DNA of 64,000 nt from Oceanobacillus sojae. GTDB lineage: Bacteria; Bacillota; Bacilli; Bacillales; Amphibacillaceae. Within the stretch, counting starts at the first letter, position 1. Each line of letters begins with the position of its first letter. A program made the position numbers and the translations under genes. Shown here one piece after another: positions 7,229 to 15,307 of the stretch. The stretch covers positions 124,001-188,000 of the forward strand of contig NZ_BJYM01000005.1 in the NCBI RefSeq assembly GCF_007991515.1, read 5' to 3'. A model generated the notes under the pieces. The model saw nothing but the letters and a program-made list of their open reading frames with translations, made no database searches and had not been told where the DNA came from.

Positions 7229-9127
7229 TTATCGCAGCGCCTGTTTAACCTGCCTGATATAATAAAAACGGACAATACAGAAATACACAATCTGTATGAT
7301 TAAGAATAGTCCCAGAACCATAGCTGATTCCTTTACCAGACTGTAGAAAAACATATGGGACAGCGAAGTTAATGCTATTGCTCCATGAACCAGTGCAACT
7401 GCTATTGGAGCAAAGAAAAGAAGTGCTGTTTGTCTGTTTAATACCTTCTTTAATTCTTTATCTGTCAGCCCCATTTTCGTTATTGCCTGGAATTTTTTCT
7501 TATCTTCATCTAAATCGGAGTAGAGCCGGAAATAAAGAAAGCTTCCTGCTGATACGAAAAAGACAATACCAATAAATAAGCCGACAAAAAGAATTGGACC
7601 ATAAGCTTTATTTACTACATATTCTTCATACTGACCTATGCTAATTCCTTCTGTAGATAATTTCTCATCTAATTTTTCTGCTATCTGTAAAGGAATCTCA
7701 TTATCCTCTGCTTCCTGCCAAGCATAGTAATTTTCCTCCGCCGCAGATTCGGGCAAGCTCTCAAAATCATGATCAGAAACAACATAGTACTTTGTAATAG
7801 AAGGCAATACATTGGATAATACCAACTGTGCCGGCTCTAATGTATTATTTTCATCCAATTCAAGCACCGCATCTTTTAGTATATCCACTTCATCTGTACC
7901 TGAATTGTCTCCGCTACTGCTAAGCAAAATCATTTCTGGGCTCACCAAAACAGGAGACCCATCTTCTATCTGGAGAGTTTCATTATCACTTAAATCGGCA
8001 ATTCGGTTATAATCGGATTCCTTTGTAATAAAGACTCGCGATTCATCAGACACTTCATAGTAATGAAGCGTTATTTGGTCCTTATCCATGTCAATATTTG
8101 CTTCCTGCAGCGTTTCATCAATATATGAAACATTTTCTTCCTCATTTCCAGTATCATAGTCTTGATAGGAAATAGTAGTTTGATGCGCCTGTTTTATTCC
8201 AGCGGTAAGGAAAGATTGAAAACCATACAACGAACCGATGGCACTAAAAGCTACGGTAGAAATAATTGCTACTAAGAAAAAAGATCTTGCATTATCCTTC
8301 ATTCTAAAAGAAAGATCTGACAGCAATATCATATTTGTTTTATACCAGAAAACATTCTCATTCTTCTTTAATCGCCGGATAATAAATACACTTAATTGCG
8401 TAAACAGGAGATATGTGCCAATAATGACGACAAGGATAACCGGTACCATTGCGACAACTACCTTTAATCCATCTACGGTCAAAGCAACCGCATATCCAGT
8501 TCCAAGTAAAAGAACTGCCAAAATGGTTAAAAACAGATTGGCTTTCGGCTCTCCTTTTGACTTTTTATCGCCTTTGATTAAATCAATCAATTTCCGGCTC
8601 CTCAGAACATAGGATACAAATAAAGAAATCAGGAAAAACAACACCATAAAACAGCCAAAAGTCAGCAGAATTGGCTGCGTTGGAAAATAGAAAGGCAGTT
8701 CATCATCAATAATAAGCACATTTTCTGCAATCAATAAAATGCCTTTTGAAAAAATCAGTCCTAATCCAATACCGCCGATTGTAGCCAGCAGGCCAATAAA
8801 CATATTCTCCAAGAATACCATTGAGCGGATCTGCTTCATGCTCATCCCTTGCATCATCAATAATCCGAATTCTTTTTTCCGTGATTGTAAGAAAGAACTC
8901 ATCGAATAAAGTACAAAGAAAAAGGAGAATACATAGATAATCCCTGCAGCCACATTCATCCCAAAGCTGACATAGGAATCCATATTATTTCCAGTCAGCT
9001 GCGGATGAGAAGCAAATATAGAAAATGTAAAAAACACCATTACTGTAAAAAGGCTGGTCAAAAAATAAGCAGCATACAGCCGTTTATTCCAGATGACATT
9101 ATTAAACGCGAACTGACGAAAAGTCAT
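7229..9127 (-). CDS. BceB/YxdM-type peptide-antibiotic ABC transporter permease
   Basis: A 632-residue permease with the BceB layout: one N-terminal membrane segment, further segments to about residue 305, a large extracellular domain at about 306-505, and three C-terminal segments. Such permeases detect cationic or lipid-II-binding peptides and signal to the partner kinase as well as conferring resistance. It overlaps the ATPase gene by 26 bases, so the two are translationally coupled. The linked yxeA-like gene makes the locus resemble B. subtilis yxdJKLM-yxeA; the inducer is unknown. Confidence 0.88.
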   Translation of the reverse strand: MTFRQFAFNNVIWNKRLYAAYFLTSLFTVMVFFTFSIFASHPQLTGNNMDSYVSFGMNVAAGIIYVFSFFFVLYSMSSFLQSRKKEFGLLMMQGMSMKQIRSMVFLENMFIGLLATIGGIGLGLIFSKGILLIAENVLIIDDELPFYFPTQPILLTFGCFMVLFFLISLFVSYVLRSRKLIDLIKGDKKSKGEPKANLFLTILAVLLLGTGYAVALTVDGLKVVVAMVPVILVVIIGTYLLFTQLSVFIIRRLKKNENVFWYKTNMILLSDLSFRMKDNARSFFLVAIISTVAFSAIGSLYGFQSFLTAGIKQAHQTTISYQDYDTGNEEENVSYIDETLQEANIDMDKDQITLHYYEVSDESRVFITKESDYNRIADLSDNETLQIEDGSPVLVSPEMILLSSSGDNSGTDEVDILKDAVLELDENNTLEPAQLVLSNVLPSITKYYVVSDHDFESLPESAAEENYYAWQEAEDNEIPLQIAEKLDEKLSTEGISIGQYEEYVVNKAYGPILFVGLFIGIVFFVSAGSFLYFRLYSDLDEDKKKFQAITKMGLTDKELKKVLNRQTALLFFAPIAVALVHGAIALTSLSHMFFYSLVKESAMVLGLFLIIQIVYFCIVRFYYIRQVKQALR

Positions 9128-9866
9128 TGGAATCCCCTCCCATTAATGAGAGTGTGTCAATTATCTTCTGGAAAAACGCCTGCCGGTTATCTCCGCGGTG
9201 AATTTCTGAATAAAACTTCCCATCCCGGATAAACACAACGCGATTACAATAACTCGCAGCCTGTGGGTCATGTGTTACCAAAAGCATCGTTGTTTTTTCC
9301 TTTTCATTAATGGATTCCAGCATTTCCATCACATCTTTGGAGGATTTTGAATCCAGATTTCCTGTCGGCTCATCCGCTAAAAGCAGCTTCGGCGTGTGAA
9401 TCATTGCCCTGGCAACAGCTGCTCTCTGCGCTTGTCCCCCAGAGATTTCATACGTTCTTTTATTCATTATTTCTGTTATTCCCAGCTTTGCAGCGATGTT
9501 CTTTGCTTTTTCCTTCATTTCACTTACCTTTTTACCGTCAAGTGTTAATGGCAGCACCATATTTTCTTCCACGGTCAAGGTATGAAGCAAATTAAAATCC
9601 TGAAAGACAAACCCTAACTCCCGTCTGCGGAATTGCGCCAGCTTTTCCTTTTTCAGACGATGCGGATCCTTTCCATTTATTAAAATTTCACCTGTAGTCG
9701 GTTCATCAATCGTAGCAATCATATTCAATAATGTTGTTTTACCGCTTCCAGAAGGCCCCATAATCCCTACAAATTCATTGTCCTCTACAATTAAATTAAT
9801 ATCTGACAATGCACGATAGGAAACCTTTCCTTCATATACTTTACTGACCTGTCTTACTTTCAGCAT
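9102..9866 (-). CDS. BceA/YxdL-type ABC transporter ATP-binding protein
   Basis: A 254-residue ATPase with Walker A GPSGSGKT (37-44), a Q-loop at FQDFNLL, the signature ISGGQ at about 141-145 and Walker B with [12 protein letters not shown] (161-172). It energises the BceB-type permease encoded next to it. The C-terminal extension after residue 230 is longer than in generic LolD-like ATPases. An inverted-repeat operator lies about 85 bases upstream at 9951-9970, so the pair is probably induced by the adjacent response regulator. Confidence 0.9.
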   Translation of the reverse strand: MLKVRQVSKVYEGKVSYRALSDINLIVEDNEFVGIMGPSGSGKTTLLNMIATIDEPTTGEILINGKDPHRLKKEKLAQFRRRELGFVFQDFNLLHTLTVEENMVLPLTLDGKKVSEMKEKAKNIAAKLGITEIMNKRTYEISGGQAQRAAVARAMIHTPKLLLADEPTGNLDSKSSKDVMEMLESINEKEKTTMLLVTHDPQAASYCNRVVFIRDGKFYSEIHRGDNRQAFFQKIIDTLSLMGGDSNDFSSVRV

Positions 9867-9950
9867 AAAAATACTTCCTTCCTTATCATTTAATGTAACC
9901 TTAGTATATCGCTGTTCTTAAGGAAGAAACTATCGAAATTCCTTTCAGTT

Positions 9951-9970
9951 ACCTTACATTGTTGTAAGGT
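9951..9970. promoter_or_regulatory. BceR-type operator upstream of the ABC genes
   Basis: ACCTTACA-TTGT-TGTAAGGT: 8-base inverted arms around a 4-base spacer. The arms and the flanking TGTAAGGTAACTG are repeated at 12258-12277 before the yxeA-like gene. This copy overlaps the last codons of the kinase gene. Confidence 0.75.
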
Positions 9971-10955
9971 TTTGCGTCTCTGAAAAAATAACCCGAAATG
10001 TTGTACCATCTCCAACCTGTGATTCAAATTCAATGCGATGATGAAGGTACTCCACTGCCTCTTTTATCAAATACAGCCCCATCCCGGTAGATTCTCTGAA
10101 TTTCCTGCCATTTTCTCCAGTGTAAAATGCATCAAAAATGCGTTTCTTATCTTCTTCCGGAATCCCTACTCCAAAATCCTGCACTTCCAATATTGCTTCT
10201 CTTTCTCTTTCATAGATAGAGATAAGAATCGAATTGCTTTTTCCAGCTGAGTACTTTACTGCATTTAAGACAAGCTGGGTTAAAATAAAGAAAAGCCACT
10301 TTTCATCTGTCTGTACAGTCAACCCTCCTGTTCTTTCTTCCACCTTAGGATAGACTTTATTACGTATGTAAAATCTTTTATTTTCTCCGTTCACCTCGTG
10401 CACCAATGCTTCCAGATAGATTGGCTTGATATGAAAATCCTGCTCAATTGTCCGCAGCCTTGCCATATAAAGAATCGTATTTAAACCTGATTTCATCCGC
10501 TCAGTTTCCTCTCTGATACTGGAGGAATCCGGCTCGTCCAGATTCTGTGCAGTAAGCTCAATCACAGAGATAGGTGTTTTCATTTGATGCACCCAATGAT
10601 CCATCAGTTTAAGATGTTCCTCCCTTTCCTTTCCAATCTTATTTATTTGCTGCTTATAATGTTTATATTGACTCCGTAAAAGTTCATTCAAAGCATCCGA
10701 AACCGGGTGCTGATCGTGCTTTTGAAGTGATTCATCCAGTGTTTCTAAAGGTCTGCTTAAACGCTGATAAAACGTTCGCCGACTGAAATATTGGTAAAAA
10801 AGATAGCAGGTAAGAAAAAAGAAGCCGATAAAAATCGCATATAAAGCCGGCAGCAGATTCCGATAACCATCCAGCCAATAAATAATCAAAATGGAAGCAA
10901 ATTGCAATATGTTGAGAGCAATCAGCAGAGCATGTTCCTTTAAAAATAGCTTCAT
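9954..10955 (-). CDS. BceS/YxdK-type intramembrane-sensing histidine kinase
   Basis: A 333-residue kinase with two membrane helices (about 8-27 and 36-55) and almost no extracellular loop, as in kinases that sense through a BceB-type permease. The phosphoacceptor is His123 in HWVHQMKTP, a motif typical of this subfamily. The N, G1 (DFGVGIPE) and G2 (TGMGLYL) ATP-binding boxes are present. ATG 10955 has AAAGGAGA seven bases upstream, better supported than a start 21 bases earlier. A GNAT gene separates it from the response regulator gene. Confidence 0.88.
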   Translation of the reverse strand: MKLFLKEHALLIALNILQFASILIIYWLDGYRNLLPALYAIFIGFFFLTCYLFYQYFSRRTFYQRLSRPLETLDESLQKHDQHPVSDALNELLRSQYKHYKQQINKIGKEREEHLKLMDHWVHQMKTPISVIELTAQNLDEPDSSSIREETERMKSGLNTILYMARLRTIEQDFHIKPIYLEALVHEVNGENKRFYIRNKVYPKVEERTGGLTVQTDEKWLFFILTQLVLNAVKYSAGKSNSILISIYEREREAILEVQDFGVGIPEEDKKRIFDAFYTGENGRKFRESTGMGLYLIKEAVEYLHHRIEFESQVGDGTTFRVIFSETQNLTTM

Positions 10956-11012
10956 TGCAAATCTCCTTTGAACCATGAGACATTTTTAATCGTAATAAAT
11001 ATCTTTTTCTAT

Positions 11013-11450
11013 TTATACATCACTGCTTAAAAATACAAGCCTCTCAATTTCCTTAAATCCAATTCTTTTATAAAATTCTTCTGCAGGTATTCCTCTGTCG
11101 GTTAAAAGAGAAATAGTCGCAACCTCATTTGAACCTATTATTTCCTTCAAATAATCCATGAGCGCTTTCCCAATTCCTTTATTCTGCTGATTTGTGTTCA
11201 CACACATCTCATTAATAAAAAATTCATCACCGCTCCACCATACCCGCCGTACTCCGAAAATAAATCCGACTATCTCGTTATTTTCAACTGCGGACACACC
11301 TAAAAATCCTGGAGTCTGATAAAAATCTGATAAGTATTGTTGCGCTTTTTCTAATGTCCATTTATCATTCCACGGTTCCTCATTAAAAACATTTAAAAAC
11401 AGTTTACTGCATGTAAGTAAATCGCATTCTTCAACAGTTTTAAATTGCAT
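11013..11450 (-). CDS. GNAT-family N-acetyltransferase
   Basis: A 145-residue GNAT protein. The acetyl-CoA binding segment is NQQNKGIGKALM at 87-98. The N-terminal NVFNEEPWNDKW pattern resembles aminoglycoside 6'-acetyltransferase-like and other small-molecule acetyltransferases. It lies between the response regulator and kinase genes in the same orientation, with short gaps, so it probably shares their transcript. It may modify the antibiotic or a wall component, but this is inferred only from position. Confidence 0.75.
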   Translation of the reverse strand: MQFKTVEECDLLTCSKLFLNVFNEEPWNDKWTLEKAQQYLSDFYQTPGFLGVSAVENNEIVGFIFGVRRVWWSGDEFFINEMCVNTNQQNKGIGKALMDYLKEIIGSNEVATISLLTDRGIPAEEFYKRIGFKEIERLVFLSSDV

Positions 11451-11474
11451 GTTAACACTCCCTTTTTAATTACA

Positions 11475-12173
11475 TCATTCTTTATTAAGCATACTTTTCA
11501 GGCGGTAACCAACACCTCTGATCGTTTCAACACCGTCCTCAATTCCGACAGACTGCAGCTTTTTCCGTACTCTTGTTATATTAACGTTTAACGTATTTTC
11601 ATCTACATAGGTCTGGTCATCCCACAGCTTTTCCAGCAAATCTTCCCTGCCGGCAACACGCGGATAACGGTTCATTAACGTTTCGATGATATCTGCTTCT
11701 TTTTTAGATAAAAACGTATCTTTTCCAGCAAAAGTTAATTCCAAACGTTCAGGTAAAAGCTTCAGACCTTCTACCTCTAAAAAGCGTTCTTTGACATCCT
11801 GCGCATATTCTCCATAAGCACGGCGCAGCTGGCTTCGTATTTTAGCCATCACAATTTCTGCACTGAACGGTTTCGTTATAAAGTCATCGCCTCCGTTCTC
11901 GAGCGCCATTACCTGATCCATTTCTCCTGTCCGGGCTGAAATAAAAATCACCGGGCAGGTAGATTCTTTGCGGATTTGTCTGCACCAATAAAAGCCATCA
12001 TAGCTTGGTAAATTAATATCTAAAAGCACTAAATTAGGTTCGGCCTTTTGAAAAACATCCATAATCCGCTCAAAATCCGTAACAAAAGATACTTGATAGC
12101 CATATTTTTCGATATAATCCTGTAAGTGCCTCGAAATCTTCGGATCGTCTTCTACTATCATAATGGTTTGCAT
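11475..12173 (-). CDS. BceR/YxdJ-type response regulator
   Basis: A 232-residue OmpR-family regulator: receiver domain with phosphoacceptor Asp52 (LLDINLP) and a C-terminal winged helix ending RGVGYRL. It pairs with the kinase at 9954-10955 and probably binds the ACCTTACAnnnnTGTAAGGT sites at 9951 and 12258. It is divergent from the yxeA-like gene; the 12258 site could act on both promoters. Confidence 0.9.
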   Translation of the reverse strand: MQTIMIVEDDPKISRHLQDYIEKYGYQVSFVTDFERIMDVFQKAEPNLVLLDINLPSYDGFYWCRQIRKESTCPVIFISARTGEMDQVMALENGGDDFITKPFSAEIVMAKIRSQLRRAYGEYAQDVKERFLEVEGLKLLPERLELTFAGKDTFLSKKEADIIETLMNRYPRVAGREDLLEKLWDDQTYVDENTLNVNITRVRKKLQSVGIEDGVETIRGVGYRLKSMLNKE

Positions 12174-12257
12174 CTTTATTCCCCTTTTATGTACACTTTG
12201 TTTTTAATAATTATTGCATAGTTTGAAATGAACCACAAAAATAGAGGAAGCATTTTC

Positions 12258-12277
12258 ACCTTACAAATATGTAAGGT
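12258..12277. promoter_or_regulatory. BceR-type operator upstream of the yxeA-like gene
   Basis: ACCTTACA-AATA-TGTAAGGT, followed by AACTGTAAGAATAAACGAT. Arms and downstream context match the copy at 9951-9970. A TACAAT -10-like box lies about 45 bases downstream, before the gene. Confidence 0.75.
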
Positions 12278-12362
12278 AACTGTAAGAATAAACGATTTTT
12301 ATAGCCTGCCTCCTTCTTTACAATAAAGTTAAGAATAAAAAGTGAAAAAGGAGTGCTATTTT

Positions 12363-12725
12363 ATGAAAAAAGGAGTAAAGGGGTTAATTGCGATCCTCAT
12401 TATATTAACAATTGCAGCAGTAGCCATCCAAAAAACCACTGCCGGCATTATTCCATTGACAGACTGGTTATTACAGCACCCTGTAGAAACCTATTACGTA
12501 GAAACGTCAGAAGATAATTACGAAAAGCTGTGGAACGGGAAATATAAGTATGTCTTTTTAGGCTATAACGAAGAAGGCGATGAACAGCAAATTACAAAAG
12601 TGATGAACAAAGAACTGCGGCCGAACGCTTTTCTACGTATGGATGCATCGGGCAGCTATGGAAAGGGCTGGATAGAAGTTTTGGAAGAGGATATTCCAGA
12701 AAGCCCTTTATTGCAACTGAATTAA
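12363..12725 (+). CDS. yxeA: YxeA-family (DUF1093) small exported protein
   Basis: A 120-residue protein with an N-terminal hydrophobic segment (about 7-26) acting as signal or anchor, then the DUF1093/YxeA fold (ETYYVET, YKYVFLGYNEEG, LRMDASGSYGKGW). In B. subtilis yxeA belongs to the yxdLM operon, and here it is divergent from the response regulator gene with its own operator. Its function in peptide resistance is unknown. ATG 12363 has AAAGGAG nine bases upstream; a GTG at 12342 lacks such a site. Confidence 0.82.
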   Translation: MKKGVKGLIAILIILTIAAVAIQKTTAGIIPLTDWLLQHPVETYYVETSEDNYEKLWNGKYKYVFLGYNEEGDEQQITKVMNKELRPNAFLRMDASGSYGKGWIEVLEEDIPESPLLQLN

Positions 12726-12807
12726 AAACAAGAGGTAATAGTCAAGAAGATAAAAATAGCTAGAACCATTTTTGAATTAGGAATTACGGATAATATCCTA
12801 AAAAAAC

Positions 12808-12838
12808 AGGAGTATCTCCCTCTTAAGGGAATACTCCT
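12808..12838. terminator. Bidirectional terminator between yxeA and the PASTA gene
   Basis: AGGAGTAT-CCCT...AGGG-ATACTCCT is a strong hairpin. Leftward it is followed by GTTTTTT, making it a good terminator for the PASTA gene. The rightward tail is weaker. Confidence 0.8.
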
Positions 12839-12899
12839 ATTATATCATTTATCTGCATATGTGCTTTATGAAAAATTCAGCTCAATAACTGCTTCTCTC

Positions 12900-14468
12900 T
12901 TACTTCTCATCTACTTCAAGATTTTCTCCATCTTCCAATAAATCTTGAGATTCTTCTGCTCCAGGCTCTGGATCAAGCTCTCCTTGTCCCACATCTTCAC
13001 CTGCACCAGACTCCGGATAGATATTTTCCGGTCCTTCACTAAAATCTGGCGGATTAGGCGGTGCAGAAGCATTATTACTAATTCTGACCTCTACTGTATA
13101 AGTCATCGGTACAAATTCATTAAATACACCCATATCAACGACTGTTCCCTTTAGTTCTGATGAATCAACATACTTCACAATATAGTTAATATCAGCACCC
13201 TTTGATTTATATTGCTCATAGAACAATTTTGGCAAATCACCTTCTGATTGGCCGCGGAAATCATGTAAATATGGTCTGCCCTGCGAATACGTAACGGTAA
13301 CACTCTTATCATCTTTGTTCGTCAGCTTCGTATCCGGTTCAACAGATTGTGAAATAAGCGATCCATAGGCAACATCAGCGTGAAAAGCATGCTTCACCGT
13401 CACATTTAAATCCGGATAATTCATGGATGCCTCTTCTGCAGTTAATCCAGAAAAGCTTGGAACGATTACAGCTTTACCTGCAGATACAACAACTTCCATC
13501 TTATCTCTCTTCGCAATTTTTTCGTCTGCGGCTTCACTTTGACTGATAATATTTCCTTCTTCAACACTGTCAGAATCTGCCTCTTCATAGGTCATCTCGA
13601 CTTCATTCTTTTCTGCCCATTTTTCCACTTCTTCTTTAGCGACTCCAGTAAAATCAGGGATGGTAATATTCTTCTCAAAAACCTCTTCCCCTTTTGAATA
13701 ATAAACAGCTGCACTATCTTTGCGCTTATATTCTGATTCTGCAATATTGCTATCCTTGATGGAAAATTTGATAAAGTCTCCAGCTTCTATATCATCACTA
13801 TATTCTGTCACCATCTGCAGATTTTCTGCCTTATTTTCATCAATCCAGGTCTGTGCTTCCTCTTGGGTCATTTCTGAAAAATCAGCAAGCGGAATAATTT
13901 CTTCCGGGTCTGCACCTAAACTGCTGGTTAATTTCAATGATTTCCCTTTTCTAATTCTGTCACCTTCAGCTACGCTTTGCGAAATAACCTGATTCGTATC
14001 ATATTCCATACTGTACTCCTGCTCTAATTCAACCTCGACATCATTCTCGCCGGCCCAGGCACGGACTTCCGAAACTGGCTGGTCCACAAAATTTTCAACC
14101 TTTACATGAACAAGCATATAATAAATGAAGAAAATCAATAGACAAGCTAAAACAGACCCTGCAATAATCAGCCACATCCGCAGTTTTTTCTTTCTGCGGT
14201 AATCCAAATCAATCTCCACTTCCTCTTCTGCATCCTGCCGGCGGCTGCTTCTGGAGGAGACAGGTTCAGAAACCGGCGTGGTCTCACGCTTATGTACGGC
14301 TTCTTCCTTTTCCACAGCAGAAGCTTGTTCCTCCTGCTTCTGCTGTGGTTCCTTTTCTTCCTGCTTCTCAGCTTTCTTTTCTTCCTTATTATTTATTTCC
14401 TTGTCTTCTTTTTCGTTCACCAAATCATCATATTTGTCTTTATTAAATTTTGATAAAAAATCACTCAT
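12900..14468 (-). CDS. Membrane-anchored PASTA-domain protein linked to an ABC transporter
   Basis: A 522-residue protein. Residues 1-95 are highly charged and predicted cytosolic. One membrane helix spans about 97-120. Outside are about four PASTA-like repeats (about 124-190, 191-265, 272-335 and 336-400), each ending in an ISQS-type motif, then a further domain and an acidic Pro/Glu tail. PASTA repeats normally sit on PknB-type kinases and PBPs and bind muropeptides or lipid II; no kinase or transpeptidase domain is present. Its start overlaps the ATPase stop by eight bases (ATGAGTGA), so the two are coupled. It occupies the slot that a MacA-like adaptor would fill. Confidence 0.82.
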   Translation of the reverse strand: MSDFLSKFNKDKYDDLVNEKEDKEINNKEEKKAEKQEEKEPQQKQEEQASAVEKEEAVHKRETTPVSEPVSSRSSRRQDAEEEVEIDLDYRRKKKLRMWLIIAGSVLACLLIFFIYYMLVHVKVENFVDQPVSEVRAWAGENDVEVELEQEYSMEYDTNQVISQSVAEGDRIRKGKSLKLTSSLGADPEEIIPLADFSEMTQEEAQTWIDENKAENLQMVTEYSDDIEAGDFIKFSIKDSNIAESEYKRKDSAAVYYSKGEEVFEKNITIPDFTGVAKEEVEKWAEKNEVEMTYEEADSDSVEEGNIISQSEAADEKIAKRDKMEVVVSAGKAVIVPSFSGLTAEEASMNYPDLNVTVKHAFHADVAYGSLISQSVEPDTKLTNKDDKSVTVTYSQGRPYLHDFRGQSEGDLPKLFYEQYKSKGADINYIVKYVDSSELKGTVVDMGVFNEFVPMTYTVEVRISNNASAPPNPPDFSEGPENIYPESGAGEDVGQGELDPEPGAEESQDLLEDGENLEVDEK

Positions 14469-15135
14469 AAGAAGTCAGTACACCCTTCCTCAAACGGAAA
14501 GCCTGGTCAGACTGCAGGGCAATTTCATTGGAGTGAGTTACCACAATGACACATTTCCCATGTTCATGTGCCAATTTCTTAAAGATTTCAATGATTTCCT
14601 GCTCCATCTCTTCATCAAGATTTCCTGTCGGCTCATCGGCAAGAATTAATTCTACATTGGTTGCCAGAGCGCGAGCAATAGCCACACGCTGCTGTTCTCC
14701 CCCGGAAAGTCTGTTCACAAGGCGATCAGCTTTGTTTTTCACAATACCGATGTAATCCAGTAAGTTATAGGCAACTGTTTTTGTATCTTCCGGAATTTCA
14801 TTTTCTGTAATAGACATCGGAACCAGTACATTTTCAACAGCTGTGAAAGTCGGAATCAGATTATAGCTTTGGAAAATAATTCCGACATTATTGCGGCGAT
14901 ACTTTTCGTACCCAATTTTCTTAATATCATCTCCGTTAAATAATACCTCTCCGCTATGCGGTGAATCCAAGGCACTGAGCAATGATAGCAAGGTGGTTTT
15001 TCCAGATCCGGACTGCCCCAAAATCGTATAAAACTTTCCCTTTTCAAAAGAGATTGATGTATCCTTTAATATATAACGGCGCTGTTCGCCATCCTGATAA
15101 TAATAATTTAAATCCTTCGCTTCTAATATCATCAT
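14461..15135 (-). CDS. ABC transporter ATP-binding protein (MacB/LolD type)
   Basis: A 224-residue ATPase: Walker [10 protein letters not shown] at 40-48, signature [14 protein letters not shown], Walker B with [12 protein letters not shown]. It serves the FtsX-type permease encoded upstream at 15308-16780. A GAGAGGTG ribosome binding site precedes tandem ATG codons at 15135 and 15132. Repeat copy B occupies the gap between permease and ATPase genes, splitting an otherwise tight operon. Confidence 0.88.
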   Translation of the reverse strand: MMILEAKDLNYYYQDGEQRRYILKDTSISFEKGKFYTILGQSGSGKTTLLSLLSALDSPHSGEVLFNGDDIKKIGYEKYRRNNVGIIFQSYNLIPTFTAVENVLVPMSITENEIPEDTKTVAYNLLDYIGIVKNKADRLVNRLSGGEQQRVAIARALATNVELILADEPTGNLDEEMEQEIIEIFKKLAHEHGKCVIVVTHSNEIALQSDQAFRLRKGVLTSYE

Positions 15136-15155
15136 TTCACCTCTCTACAAATATG

Positions 15156-15300
15156 TGTTCAAAAAGGGCGGTAAAAAGGACCGAGAAGTTCAAAGCAGCG
15201 TAGCTTTGAGTAGCGGAATGTATGCTTTTAATACATGAGCAACGGAAAAGCAAGCTAACGCAGAAATTCGATGTGTCATTTTTATTGAACTTTTTGAACA
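15156..15300. repeat. Dispersed repeat, copy B (MITE-like) inside an ABC operon
   Basis: A 145-base element with perfect 11-base terminal inverted repeats, TGTTCAAAAAG and CTTTTTGAACA. It has no coding capacity. It lies between the permease stop (15308) and the ATPase start (15135), where it could form a strong hairpin in the transcript and change relative expression of the two genes. Confidence 0.75.
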
Positions 15301-15307
15301 ACCTCTA

